In this document: one piece after another, positions 1-9,789 of the stretch
Position numbering within the stretch: position 1 is the first letter of the stretch
Layout of the letters: every line of letters starts with the position of its first letter
DNA from: Flammeovirga sp. SJP92
GTDB lineage: Bacteria > Bacteroidota > Bacteroidia > Cytophagales > Flammeovirgaceae
Assembly: GCF_001583495.1 (NCBI RefSeq)
Contig: NZ_LQAQ01000015.1
Coordinates: forward strand, 186,001-250,000
DNA length: 64,000 bases
Direction of reading: 5' to 3'
Notes under the pieces: generated by a model
Database searches by the model: none
Seen by the model: only the letters and a program-made list of their open reading frames with translations
What the model was told of the DNA's origin: nothing
Program-made: the position numbers and the translations under genes

Positions 1-1181
1 TATACTCCATTCTCCAACATAGCGTGGAAGAACTTACCAAACTTTTCAGTATCGGTCGTCTGTGCATCAGCAAAGTTCTTCACTTTTTTATCAGTAAAGA
101 AAATACAAACCATTGATCCTAATAAAGTAACTTGGTATGGCAACTTTTTAGCATCTAAAATTTCTTGGATACCTTTTGCTAATTTCTCACCTTTTTGAGC
201 TAATTCTGTGTAAACTTCTGGGTGACTATTCAAGTGATTCAACATTGTAAGACCTGCTGCCATTGCTACAGGATTGCCAGACAAAGTACCTGCTTGATAA
301 ACTGGTCCTGCTGGGGCAACGTATTCCATAATCTCCTTTTTACCACCATAGGCTCCTACTGGCATACCTCCGCCAATGATTTTACCTAAAGTTGTCATAT
401 CTGGAGTCACACCAAATACTTCCTGTGCTCCGCCTTTCGCTAATCTGAAACCAGTCATCACCTCATCAAAAATAAGAACAATACCTTCTCTGTCACAAAT
501 TGTTCTCAATGACTGTAAGTAACCTTCATTTGGTATCACTAATCCCATATTACCTGGAACAGGTTCAATAATCAACGCCGCTACTTCACCTTTGTTTTCC
601 GCCACTAATTTCTCAATAGCCTCAACATCGTTGTATGGAGCCAATAAAGTATCTTTTGCTGTACCTTCTGTAACCCCTGGGCTGTTTGGTACTCCCATTG
701 TTACAGCACCACTACCTGCCGCAATTAGGAAGGAATCTCCATGTCCGTGATAACAGCCTTCAATTTTAATGAATTTATCTCTTCCTGTATATCCTCTTGC
801 TACTCTAATCGCTGACATTGTTGCCTCAGTACCAGAGTTCACCATTCTTACTTTTTCAATAGATGGCACCATCTCGCAAATTAACTCTGCTATATCAATT
901 TCTTTTGCCGTAGGAGCACCAAAAGAAAGTGAATTATTAATGGCTTTTTGTACTGCTTCTGTAATATCTGGGTGAGCATGTCCCAAGATCATTGGCCCCC
1001 ATGAATTGATCAATTCGATATATTTATTATCATTTTCGTCAATCATGTAAGCACCTTCAGCACCTTTGATAAATAATGGAGTTCCTCCAACAGATTTAAA
1101 TGCTCTAACAGGTGAATTTACACCACCTGGAATACTATGCTGTGCTTTTGAAAATAAAGCGACACTTTTATTGTTGTCCAC
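1..1181 (-). CDS. hemL: Glutamate-1-semialdehyde 2,1-aminomutase (partial, 3' end beyond window)
   Basis: PLP enzyme that converts glutamate-1-semialdehyde to 5-aminolevulinate in the C5 route to heme. Reading the minus strand, the protein starts at a GTG (1181) and opens with [19 protein letters not shown], the usual aminomutase N-terminus. Further on comes the class III aminotransferase block [11 protein letters not shown] followed by [17 protein letters not shown], whose Lys is the PLP lysine. About 393 residues are visible, so roughly 35 C-terminal residues of a typical 430-residue enzyme lie left of base 1. No in-frame ATG exists nearby, so the GTG start is inferred. A good Bacteroidota promoter lies just upstream. 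Heme made here would serve the cytochrome oxidase genes at 50-53 kb. Confidence 0.93.
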   Translation of the reverse strand, partial: MDNNKSVALFSKAQHSIPGGVNSPVRAFKSVGGTPLFIKGAEGAYMIDENDNKYIELINSWGPMILGHAHPDITEAVQKAINNSLSFGAPTAKEIDIAELICEMVPSIEKVRMVNSGTEATMSAIRVARGYTGRDKFIKIEGCYHGHGDSFLIAAGSGAVTMGVPNSPGVTEGTAKDTLLAPYNDVEAIEKLVAENKGEVAALIIEPVPGNMGLVIPNEGYLQSLRTICDREGIVLIFDEVMTGFRLAKGGAQEVFGVTPDMTTLGKIIGGGMPVGAYGGKKEIMEYVAPAGPVYQAGTLSGNPVAMAAGLTMLNHLNSHPEVYTELAQKGEKLAKGIQEILDAKKLPYQVTLLGSMVCIFFTDKKVKNFADAQTTDTEKFGKFFHAMLENGV

Positions 1182-1556
1182 GATAAAAAAGGTTTGATTG
1201 TTTTGTATTTCTACAAAGTTAATTAAACCTTTGACAATACTAAACAATACCTTAATTAGTATGTTTACGTTGAGTTTTATTGATTAGAATTAAAGCAAAA
1301 TTAACTAGACTGAAAATGTATCATTGACTTACGATTATAGTCTTTTAAAAACTTAAAAAAGAACAACTATTGATTTCTTTTTAGCGTTGTACACAACAAC
1401 ATCATTGAAGATTTTTAAAACAAAAAAATTTAGTTTTAGTCTTAAACAAAAAAGAAACCCCCGAAAATCAGAGGTTCCTTCCACTTTAATAAACTAAACT
1501 AACAAACAAACTTCGATTATGAAATTAACATACATTTATTAAAATACCTAAACAAT
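1182..1556. other. Intergenic region between hemL and the TetR-like gene
   Basis: AT-rich divergent spacer of about 375 bases. Besides the hemL promoter it holds a short inverted repeat GTTGT-ac-ACAAC at 1386-1397 and a weak imperfect hairpin around 1448-1475 with a C-rich then G-rich arm. The first could be an operator for the divergent TetR-like gene, but this is only a guess. I see no RNA gene or coding frame here. Confidence 0.4.
1214..1244 (-). promoter_or_regulatory. Putative hemL promoter
   Basis: On the minus strand a -33 box TTTA (1244-1241), a 19-base spacer and a perfect -7 box TAACTTTG (1221-1214) match the Bacteroidota sigma-70 form TTTG-N19-TAnnTTTG with one mismatch. Transcription would begin near 1207, giving a leader of about 26 bases before the GTG start of hemL. 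Confidence 0.55.
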
Positions 1557-2195
1557 ATGAGTGAAATTTCAAAAAAAATAGAATTATCTTATATCAACTT
1601 TATTTTGTCACATAACAAAAGACCAAATTCTGTTAATAACCTAATATCAAATGAGTTAGAAGAAAACAAAACAGAATTACTTGACGAATATAAAGAGGTA
1701 AATAAGATAGAAACACAGATTTGGGAGGGTGGCATAATGACTGCATTCCAACATTCAGCCAATGACCCTAATTATGCTGAATATTCGGTCAGAGAAAAGC
1801 TATTGTCTTTCTTTTACAACTATGCTGAAATCTTAAAAAAGGATGAGGGTTTTTATGAATATTCTGCAAACATTCATTCAATTTTTGAGTTAGGTATACT
1901 AAACGAGAGATCAACTGTATTAAAAAATGTATTTTTAAATAACATCAATAGTATCATAAAAAGTGGTATTGAGACAGGTGAAATAGCCGACCGTTTTTTT
2001 ATCACAGATTACTATGGCGATGTTATTTGGTATCAAGCATTGTTGATCATTAGATATTGTCTCTCTGATCAATCTAATGAGAAAGAAAATACAGATGAGA
2101 TCATTGAAAAAAGTATAAACCTTATCATGGATTTGTTTGAACCTAATTTTACAGATTCAGCATTTCTTCTTGCTAAATTTCTATTTCAGAAATAA
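1557..2195 (+). CDS. TetR-family-like regulator with degenerate HTH, paired with ABC1 kinase
   Basis: 212-residue helical protein. The first 50 residues follow the TetR helix-turn-helix layout (a starting helix IELSYINFIL, a turn with HNKRPNSVNNLISNELEE, then a helix ending in QIW). The rest, with YSVREKLLSFFYNYAEIL near residue 80, looks like the all-helical ligand-binding half of TetR/AcrR proteins of Bacteroidota. The HTH is poorly conserved, so DNA binding is uncertain. The gene ends only 2 bases before the ABC1-kinase gene, so the two are almost surely co-transcribed and probably act together. The alternative is a helical adaptor that has lost DNA binding. Confidence 0.6.
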   Translation: MSEISKKIELSYINFILSHNKRPNSVNNLISNELEENKTELLDEYKEVNKIETQIWEGGIMTAFQHSANDPNYAEYSVREKLLSFFYNYAEILKKDEGFYEYSANIHSIFELGILNERSTVLKNVFLNNINSIIKSGIETGEIADRFFITDYYGDVIWYQALLIIRYCLSDQSNEKENTDEIIEKSINLIMDLFEPNFTDSAFLLAKFLFQK

Positions 2196-2197
2196 AT

Positions 2198-3520
2198 ATG
2201 AGTGATATAAAAAATAAAGTTCAGAAAAGTATACCCTCTACCAAAACACAACGAGTAAGTAAATTCGTTAAGGTAGGTGCGAAAGTGAGTTCAAATTATC
2301 TTAAACATTACGCTAAAAGTGTTATTGATTCATCTTATGACAGAAAAAAAGCATTGGATGAAGAAAACGCCAATGATGTTTATGAGGCATTAAGTGAACT
2401 AAAAGGAAGTGCACTTAAAGTAGCACAAATGATGAGCATGGATAAAAACATGCTTCCTCAAGCATACACTGAGCAGTTTCAAATGTCACAATATTCTGCT
2501 CCACCACTTTCCTTACCACTTGTCAATAAGACATTTCAAAAAGCATTTGGTAAGACTCCATTAGAAATATTTGATACTTTCTCTAAAGAAGCCGTCAATG
2601 CGGCATCAATTGGTCAAGTACATCAAGCCACTTTAGGAGATAAAACTTTTGCGGTAAAAGTACAATATCCAGGCGTTGCTGAGAGTGTTTCGTCTGATTT
2701 AAAAATGGTGAAGCCAATTGCTGTTAGAATGGTTGGTCTCAATGAAAGAGACGTAGAACACTACATGGAAGAGGTGGAGAATATGTTGCTTTCTGAGACA
2801 GATTATGATCTCGAATTAAAAAGGTCTATTTCTATTTCTGAAGCTTGTAAAGCTATTTCGAATATTCATTTCCCAACTTACTATCCTGAATATTCTTCAA
2901 AGAAAATTCTAACAATGGATTGGTTAGAAGGGGAACATTTAAATGAATTTATTGCTAAAAACCCTTCCCAAGAAATCAGAAATCAAATAGGCCAAGCGCT
3001 TTGGGATTTTTATGACTTCCAAATACATAAAATGAAAGAAGTTCATGCAGACCCTCACCCTGGCAACTTCTTATTCAAAGAAAATGGTACAATGGGAATT
3101 ATTGACTTTGGATGTGTAAAAGTTATCCCTGATTTATTCTATGATAATTATTTTGATTTAATGAAAGTTGAAAACTTGGAAAACAAAGAAAAAAGAACGC
3201 AGGTTTTCAGCAATATGAATTTCATCTATGAAAATGACAGTCTTGAAGATAGAGAAAAATTAGATGCTCTTTTCACATCGATGATTACTATTCTTTCTCG
3301 TCCATTTCAGAATTCAACTTTTGATTTCAGTGATGATAATTACTTCAATGAAATTGCTTCATTGGCGGATGATAAGGAAAATCAAAAATTGTTGAGAAAT
3401 TCGAAAAAACCAAGAGGATTGAGAGATGGCCTATATGTCAATAGAACCTACTTTGGTCTTTATTCAATACTACATGATCTAAAAGCAGAAATATCAACTA
3501 AATCATATTTCTTTGCTTAA
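2198..3520 (+). CDS. ABC1/AarF/UbiB-family atypical kinase
   Basis: 440-residue member of the ABC1 protein-kinase-like family, which is linked to quinone or isoprenoid lipid metabolism in other organisms. The family marks are all present: the KxGQ-type helix (K69 to Q77, KGSALKVAQ), the Ala-rich loop in place of a Gly-rich loop (AASIGQ, 135-140), the ATP lysine K154 in AVKVQYPG, the catalytic HADPHPGN (283-290) and the DFG motif (303-305). No membrane segment is obvious. It follows the TetR-like gene after 2 bases. Its stop codon overlaps the stop of the convergent sensor kinase (shared bases 3518-3519). The substrate is unknown; a link to menaquinone would be inference only. Confidence 0.88.
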   Translation: MSDIKNKVQKSIPSTKTQRVSKFVKVGAKVSSNYLKHYAKSVIDSSYDRKKALDEENANDVYEALSELKGSALKVAQMMSMDKNMLPQAYTEQFQMSQYSAPPLSLPLVNKTFQKAFGKTPLEIFDTFSKEAVNAASIGQVHQATLGDKTFAVKVQYPGVAESVSSDLKMVKPIAVRMVGLNERDVEHYMEEVENMLLSETDYDLELKRSISISEACKAISNIHFPTYYPEYSSKKILTMDWLEGEHLNEFIAKNPSQEIRNQIGQALWDFYDFQIHKMKEVHADPHPGNFLFKENGTMGIIDFGCVKVIPDLFYDNYFDLMKVENLENKEKRTQVFSNMNFIYENDSLEDREKLDALFTSMITILSRPFQNSTFDFSDDNYFNEIASLADDKENQKLLRNSKKPRGLRDGLYVNRTYFGLYSILHDLKAEISTKSYFFA

Positions 3521-6513
3521 AAAACATCTACAGGTAAATCACTTGCTATGGCTTCAGATAGGTAATCAATATACTTACTGAAGCCAGTATCATACTCTTG
3601 GAGTAGGATATAAATGGACTTCAAACGTGACAATCTATGTTCTGCACTCAAACTTGTAGCAGTGGTCAATTCTTTAATCTCCATGATCAGTTCCTTATGA
3701 TCATTCGGGTCAAAATATTTTTTTGAAACAACTTGATCTTTCATTAAATACTTTCGCAGAGTATTTATCAGGTCGTTTCTGTCTAGTGGTTTTGTGAGAT
3801 AATCATTAATACCAGCAGCAAAAGCATGAAACCTTCTTTCCCAATAAGCATCAGCACTCAATGCAACAATTGGCATTGTCACATTTAGTTCCTGTCGCAA
3901 TTTCTCCGTCGTTTCAATTCCTCCAAGAATAGGCATGTGAAGATCCATCAGAATTAAATCATAGTTTGCTTTTCGAATTAATTCAATTGCTTCCTGTCCA
4001 TTTTCTGCAATTTCACATTTCAATGAAAGCTGTTTGAACAGTGCCTTCATCATGAATTGATTCATCTTATTATCTTCTACAATTAAGACTTTCTTATTAG
4101 GGTCAAAAGAGACTTCTGCTTCCCTTCCGTTTTCCTCTAAAATTTCATTTCGATCAGCTTCAATAATTGGCAACTGAACAATAAATGTTGCTCCCTCCCC
4201 TTCAATACTATATACTCGGATTTGCCCTTTTAACATTTCCACCAATTTCTTAGAAATGGCCAATCCTAAACCAGTACCGCCATACTCCCTAGTCACCGAG
4301 TTATCTGCCTGCTCAAAAGAGTCAAAAATAACATCGATCCTATCTTCTGAAATACCAATTCCTTGATCATGAACAGAGAGTTGAAGGCATTCATCATTTG
4401 CAGAAACTATAATTTTAATTTCTGTATTTTCCTTAGTGAATTTGATAGCATTGGTCAATAAATTTGTGAGAACCTGCCTGAATTTCGTTGAGTCCGTCAC
4501 AAAATGAGTTGGAACATTCTCGCTGATATCAGTATGAATCATCACCTCTTTTTCATGTGCTGAAGGAGTATGAATTTTGACCACTAGATTAATAAAGCTT
4601 CTGATATCAATTCTTTCATGAAAGACCTGCATTTTTCCAGCGTCTATTCTTGAATAATCCAATATATTATTGATCAATTCAGAAAGATATTCTCCATTAA
4701 AATAAATATATCGAAGCTGTTCAATAAATTCCTCTGAAAGGTTTTCAGAGAAAGATTTTCTATACATCACATTACTTAAACCAATAATCGCATTTAAAGG
4801 AGATCTTATTTCATGTGAAATATTGGCTAAAAACATACTTTTTGCTTTGTTTGACTTCTCTGCAGCGTTTCGAGCCTCTTTCAATTCAAACTCGACTTTT
4901 TTCTGTTGAGTTAAGTTCCAACAAACTCCATGCATCTCATAGTTTCCATTCTGAATTCTAGACTTGCCATAAATCTGTATATATTGAACCCCTCTAACAC
5001 TATGATTAATTTTCACTGAGATATTTACATTGTGCAACTGCCCCAAAAATATCTTGTGAAATAAAGAAACTATCTTCAATCGCTCTTCTCTTACAACAGT
5101 AGCAAGGAATGTCTTCAATGGGGTTTCTGTTGGAGCATCACTGATACCAAGAATTTTACTGATCTTCTGATCCCATGTAAACTTCTCTTCAGGAGTAAAT
5201 GACCATGCTCCAATTTTGGCTGCATTTAATGCCAAATCAAGTTTTAATTGCTGTTGATTTAGCTCAAAAGTCCTTTCCTTTACTTTTTGCTCTAATGAAC
5301 TATTAAGTTGTTTGATCTGAAGCTCATGCTTCCACTTTTCTGTAATATCTAAGTTGTAAACTGCTATAGCATAGATCTCATCATTGACATTTACAAGAGG
5401 TGAAAATACAGATTGGATAAAGACACTGTTATCAAATTGGAATTCTGTCTCAAAAATTTCTTTCTGATGAAATGCTCTATTTAGATGAGGGCTAAAGTAC
5501 TTGAAAAGTTTTGAGTAAGGAGCACTATTCAAACGGTCTCCTTCTTTAATTTCAATATTTAACAAGTTCTTAATTAAATCTCTAAATTTTGTATTACAGA
5601 ATATTATTTGAAAACTAGTATCTATGGAAAAAATATAACTCTTAGCACTTTCAATCAGTACTTTTGTTTGTTTATGAGCTTCTATTAATGCTTGTTCTGC
5701 TGCGTACTTCTCTGTAATGTTATCAATAAAAACAATATCCTGGAGATTTTTCTCATCACCTACACTTTCCTTTCTCAAGTTAAAAACCCTCTCAAGTTTA
5801 GGGTACTTTACAATTGTTTCTCGTTCAGTTGAATCAAGATCTTCTATCCCAAATAACTCTTCAAAGGACATCCCTAAAAGGTCATAAGTTTCAAGCCCTA
5901 ATTGATGGGTTGCCGTATCGTTAGCATCAATAATAGTATTATCTTCTATGATCAATGCCCCTAAATAATTGTAATGGAAAAGCTGTTTATATTTCCTCTC
6001 ACTTCTCTTTAAATTCTCCTGAGATAAAATATATTCAGTAACATTTCGAACAACAACAGAAACACCTACAATCTTATTTCCATTGTAAATAGGATTGTAC
6101 GTTGCTTCAAAATAAGCTCTTGTAAAGTTTTGTTCATCTCCGTAGGAACGGATCACCGAATACTTCTCACCACATAGCGCTCGGTTGATATCGTTTTTAG
6201 CTACTTCCGCATCGTTTTTCACTCTCATGTATTCCAAAATACTTTTGCCGATCTCAATCTTTTTTCCATAAACAGATTGCATCGTTTCAACATGAGCGTT
6301 ATTAAATGCCAGATAATTAAAGGATTTATCTACGGAAAATACCACATCCGAAGAATGCTCCATCAGGAGATTAAGCATTCTGAAATTTCGTATTCCGTTG
6401 GCTATCGTTTTCTTTTGTCTTGCAACTAAACGAATATACATCGAAACCAATATGGTCACAATACCAATGGTGAAGGTGAAAAGAATCGCAAAAACAAAAG
6501 AATTAATATACAT
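3517..6513 (-). CDS. Membrane-bound hybrid sensor histidine kinase / response regulator with several PAS domains
   Basis: 998-residue hybrid two-component protein. One N-terminal membrane helix (about 5-28) is followed by PAS-like domains (about 45-160, 165-270, 285-395 and 425-540), then a coiled linker, a HisKA domain with phospho-acceptor H567 (SHEIRSP), an HATPase domain (N box near 690, GTGLGLA near 746-752) and a receiver domain with D814, phospho-acceptor D857 and K908. About 75 residues follow the receiver without a recognisable Hpt histidine. The signal is unknown; with only a few residues outside the membrane, sensing is probably cytoplasmic through the PAS domains. It lies downstream of nuoN on the same strand with a 23-base gap, so read-through from the nuo genes is possible. 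Confidence 0.92.
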   Translation of the reverse strand: MYINSFVFAILFTFTIGIVTILVSMYIRLVARQKKTIANGIRNFRMLNLLMEHSSDVVFSVDKSFNYLAFNNAHVETMQSVYGKKIEIGKSILEYMRVKNDAEVAKNDINRALCGEKYSVIRSYGDEQNFTRAYFEATYNPIYNGNKIVGVSVVVRNVTEYILSQENLKRSERKYKQLFHYNYLGALIIEDNTIIDANDTATHQLGLETYDLLGMSFEELFGIEDLDSTERETIVKYPKLERVFNLRKESVGDEKNLQDIVFIDNITEKYAAEQALIEAHKQTKVLIESAKSYIFSIDTSFQIIFCNTKFRDLIKNLLNIEIKEGDRLNSAPYSKLFKYFSPHLNRAFHQKEIFETEFQFDNSVFIQSVFSPLVNVNDEIYAIAVYNLDITEKWKHELQIKQLNSSLEQKVKERTFELNQQQLKLDLALNAAKIGAWSFTPEEKFTWDQKISKILGISDAPTETPLKTFLATVVREERLKIVSLFHKIFLGQLHNVNISVKINHSVRGVQYIQIYGKSRIQNGNYEMHGVCWNLTQQKKVEFELKEARNAAEKSNKAKSMFLANISHEIRSPLNAIIGLSNVMYRKSFSENLSEEFIEQLRYIYFNGEYLSELINNILDYSRIDAGKMQVFHERIDIRSFINLVVKIHTPSAHEKEVMIHTDISENVPTHFVTDSTKFRQVLTNLLTNAIKFTKENTEIKIIVSANDECLQLSVHDQGIGISEDRIDVIFDSFEQADNSVTREYGGTGLGLAISKKLVEMLKGQIRVYSIEGEGATFIVQLPIIEADRNEILEENGREAEVSFDPNKKVLIVEDNKMNQFMMKALFKQLSLKCEIAENGQEAIELIRKANYDLILMDLHMPILGGIETTEKLRQELNVTMPIVALSADAYWERRFHAFAAGINDYLTKPLDRNDLINTLRKYLMKDQVVSKKYFDPNDHKELIMEIKELTTATSLSAEHRLSRLKSIYILLQEYDTGFSKYIDYLSEAIASDLPVDVF

Positions 6514-6536
6514 AAAGGCTTTTTATCTGTTAGTCA

Positions 6537-7997
6537 TCATATTATTAGTGATGGCACTAAGAATGTTAATACCAATAACACACCCAAAATAATAATAAAT
6601 CTAGATAAAGCAATGTTAATTTGTACTTGCCCCTTCACATTTCTTTTATAAAGGAAGAAAGGAATTTTCAAATAATACACTAAAGATATTGCAGTATTTA
6701 ATAATCCTAAGAAAAGTACAATGATATAAATAAGATCAGAGTTTGCATTGTACAACTCCCAAAGTGATGTAAATATTAGAAGTTTTGCAGTGAACCCTGC
6801 TAAAGGTGGCAAACCAATCAATGAAACTACTGCAAGAATTACTGCTGGCCCCCATAAAACCGCACTATTAGACCAACCTAACCCTTCTATCTGCTTTAAA
6901 TCATCTGTACCTTTTTCTTTTTCAATTTCTCCAATGAAATAGAACATTGCATAATTAGCGATTACATATACCCATAAAAAGTAAAATAAAGCATTTGCTG
7001 CAATCTCCTCTTTATTCAGAAGGGCAATGATAATCAGACCTGCATTAGCAATTGTACTATACCCCATTAGTCTTCTTAAACCATTTTGAAATAGGGCTGC
7101 CAAATTACCAACAAACATAGAAATGACACCGGTAGCCAATAAGAAGTAACTGATATAAGGATTATCAATCAATTGGGTCTCTACTAAAAATCGATATAAA
7201 AAAACTGTTGCACCGACCTTTGGTAAGGTAGAGAAAAAAGCAACAGCCTCAATTGGTGCTGATTGATATACATCTGGAACCCACACATGCATTGGAAACC
7301 CTCCAAGCTTGAACACAAAACCCATCATCACCAGAATAGCTCCGGTGATATATAATACTGAGAAGGATTTTGAATAAAGTGAAATCCCTTGTAAATCAAT
7401 AGTTCCAGTTAGACCGTACAAAATCGACATTCCGTAGATTGTGATCGCGGTTGCTACTGCACCAAATAGAAAATATTTAATGGAAGCTTCAACACTCCTC
7501 TTATCTCCTTTAAATGCTGTAAGAAGATATGAAGGCAAGGACATTAACTCTAATGCTAAAATGGCAACAATAAAATCATTAGCCATTGTCAGAACATGTG
7601 CTCCTATTAATATACCAAGAGCCATCGTCATCCACTCTCCTTCACCAGAAAGCTTCGTTTTTGAACTTTTCTCCTCGTCTGAATTAAAGTAAAGATGAAT
7701 GGTTAATAGAATTGTACATACATCTGCTAAAATTCGAAGCTTAATACTCCAAGTATCTTGTACAAGCGTAAAGAGCATTAATTTACTCACTGATTCTTCC
7801 GCTAATAAGGTTAGGTATGAAATATCACCAAGAAGGCCAATACCTACCATAGCATACAAATACTTTTTGTTTCTTCTGGCAAAGATCAAATCAGTAAGAA
7901 TAATTCCAATCAATAAGGCTGTGATCCCTACTTCTGAAGCCAAAAAAGGTAAGCTCTCAACGATATTTGATAATTTTGACGATAAGTCTTGTTCCAT
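6537..7997 (-). CDS. nuoN: NADH-quinone oxidoreductase subunit N
   Basis: 486-residue antiporter-like membrane subunit of respiratory complex I. About 14 hydrophobic helices are seen. The family core is clear: ALELMSLPSYLLTAF with the key Glu in TM5, FKLGGFPMHVWVPDVYQSAP with the TM7 Lys and the HVWVPD motif, and LMGYSTIANAGLI. It is the last gene of a nuoK-L-M-N block and follows nuoM after 10 bases. It acts in proton pumping in the inner membrane. Length is ordinary for the family. Confidence 0.96.
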   Translation of the reverse strand: MEQDLSSKLSNIVESLPFLASEVGITALLIGIILTDLIFARRNKKYLYAMVGIGLLGDISYLTLLAEESVSKLMLFTLVQDTWSIKLRILADVCTILLTIHLYFNSDEEKSSKTKLSGEGEWMTMALGILIGAHVLTMANDFIVAILALELMSLPSYLLTAFKGDKRSVEASIKYFLFGAVATAITIYGMSILYGLTGTIDLQGISLYSKSFSVLYITGAILVMMGFVFKLGGFPMHVWVPDVYQSAPIEAVAFFSTLPKVGATVFLYRFLVETQLIDNPYISYFLLATGVISMFVGNLAALFQNGLRRLMGYSTIANAGLIIIALLNKEEIAANALFYFLWVYVIANYAMFYFIGEIEKEKGTDDLKQIEGLGWSNSAVLWGPAVILAVVSLIGLPPLAGFTAKLLIFTSLWELYNANSDLIYIIVLFLGLLNTAISLVYYLKIPFFLYKRNVKGQVQINIALSRFIIILGVLLVLTFLVPSLII

Positions 7998-8007
7998 AAT
8001 TTATCTT

Positions 8008-9756
8008 TTAAGCACCAATGATTGCTTTGATGTAATCTAATCCAACGTAGTTCGCAAACTCCACAAAAACAGTAACACTGCCTTCAATTAGGTTAATCAA
8101 CAACTTAGGGTACACACCCAATACTAATGTGATGATTGCCAAAGGAGATAACATGATCAGCTCTCTTGTTGAAAGATCTACCAATTTCTCATCCATTGCC
8201 TCATCCTTCAAGTAATATTTTCCTAAGAAAATTCTCTGCATAGCCCATAAGTAATAAGCGGCACTTAATACTAAACCTAAAGTTGCTACAATTGTCATCC
8301 ATCTTGGTACTAGGTTGTTTACAGCGGATGAATTAAATGCCCCTAAGAAAACAAATAATTCTGCCATAAACCCTGAGAAACCAGGCAAACCTAATGAAGC
8401 GAAAAATGCTATAGTTGCCAACATGGTATAACGAGGCATTTTAGAAGATAAACCACTATAGTTTTCTATTTCTAAGTTTCCTGTTCTATAATAAAGTACG
8501 CCTGCGATCAAGAATAAAGCAGCCGAAATGATACCGTGTGAAAACATTTGGAAGATCGCACCTGAAATACCCTCTGCTGTTAAAGATGCAATACCAAGCA
8601 TCACAAACCCCATGTGAGAAACAGAAGAGTATGCAATCATTCTCTTTAAGTTATGTGTCCCTAAAGCTACAAATGCTCCGTAAAGAATTGAGATAACACC
8701 TCCTAATGCGATATACCAAGCAAAATGATGAGCTCCATCAGGGAAGATTGAATAAGCAATTCTCAACATCCCGTAACCACCAATTTTCAATAGAATACCA
8801 GCTAAAACTACAGAGATAGATGTTGGAGCCTCAACGTGTGCATCAGGCAACCAAGTATGCAATGGTACAACTGGCAATTTGATAGCAAATCCAATAAACA
8901 CCATTAAGAAAGCGATAAATCTTACGTGTGTTCCAAATAACATTGCTCCTGAATCCAACGATAGGATGGCATTAGGAATGTAATTGGAAGCGTCCATCAT
9001 ATGGACTAATGAGAATGTTCTCACTAAGTTTGACTGCTCAATTTCTCCTGACACTAACATTACATGTACCTTTTCAATGATATCAGGAGTCACTTGCTGT
9101 AATGATTCTGCTAAACCTAATTGAACTGCTGTTGCAATAGGGTCAATCACTGACGCTGCTAAAGCAATCATGATTACCAGAATAAAAATCGAACCTACTA
9201 AAGTATATATAAAGAATTTTATTGAAGCATACTCACTGTTCTTTCCTCCCCAAATACCGATCAGGAAGTACATTGGAAGTAACATAAACTCAAAGAACAG
9301 GTAGAAAAGGAAGAAATCCAAAGCAAGGAAACATCCCATGATAGTACCGCTTAAAAGTAAATACAAGGCATAAAAACCTCTTCTTTTATGTTTTATTTCT
9401 AAGGAAGAAATTGCTCCAATAACCATTACAATTGCAGTAAGCAAAATCATGGAATTACTTAATCCATCGACACCCAATGTATAATCAGCGGAAAGTCGGC
9501 CAAAAGTACCTAAGTTTAAAACGATCCATTCCGATTTCTCTAAATACTGGAAAGTGTCTAATGATAAAATTCCATTCATTTTTTCTGATAGTCCCTCATA
9601 CCCCATCATCAGGTAAGAAGCAATCAACAACTGAAATGAGTTAATACCAATAGTGATTTTACCAAACTGATTTTTCAAACTATTTGGTAAAAGAAGAATT
9701 ACAAATGTTCCAAAGATTGGAGTAAAAACTAATAATGTGAGCAATAACTGCGACAT
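8008..9756 (-). CDS. nuoM: NADH-quinone oxidoreductase subunit M
   Basis: 582-residue antiporter-like subunit of complex I. TM5 carries the essential Glu (E156 in LFFEFMLLP) and the TM7 region has K293 in AIKLPVVPLH followed by TWLPDAHVEAP. At 582 residues it is about 70 longer than the E. coli subunit; the extra length lies at about 201-275, a polar stretch between two membrane helices just before the segment leading to K293. It sits between nuoL (33-base gap) and nuoN (10-base gap) in one transcription unit. Confidence 0.96.
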   Translation of the reverse strand: MSQLLLTLLVFTPIFGTFVILLLPNSLKNQFGKITIGINSFQLLIASYLMMGYEGLSEKMNGILSLDTFQYLEKSEWIVLNLGTFGRLSADYTLGVDGLSNSMILLTAIVMVIGAISSLEIKHKRRGFYALYLLLSGTIMGCFLALDFFLFYLFFEFMLLPMYFLIGIWGGKNSEYASIKFFIYTLVGSIFILVIMIALAASVIDPIATAVQLGLAESLQQVTPDIIEKVHVMLVSGEIEQSNLVRTFSLVHMMDASNYIPNAILSLDSGAMLFGTHVRFIAFLMVFIGFAIKLPVVPLHTWLPDAHVEAPTSISVVLAGILLKIGGYGMLRIAYSIFPDGAHHFAWYIALGGVISILYGAFVALGTHNLKRMIAYSSVSHMGFVMLGIASLTAEGISGAIFQMFSHGIISAALFLIAGVLYYRTGNLEIENYSGLSSKMPRYTMLATIAFFASLGLPGFSGFMAELFVFLGAFNSSAVNNLVPRWMTIVATLGLVLSAAYYLWAMQRIFLGKYYLKDEAMDEKLVDLSTRELIMLSPLAIITLVLGVYPKLLINLIEGSVTVFVEFANYVGLDYIKAIIGA

Positions 9757-9789
9757 AATCTATATATATACTTTTGTTAGTTTACACTA

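Noticed and set aside
1448-1475. Hairpin with C-rich and G-rich arms
   Set aside because: The arms pair in only four consecutive bases with several mismatches, so I do not call it a terminator or attenuator.
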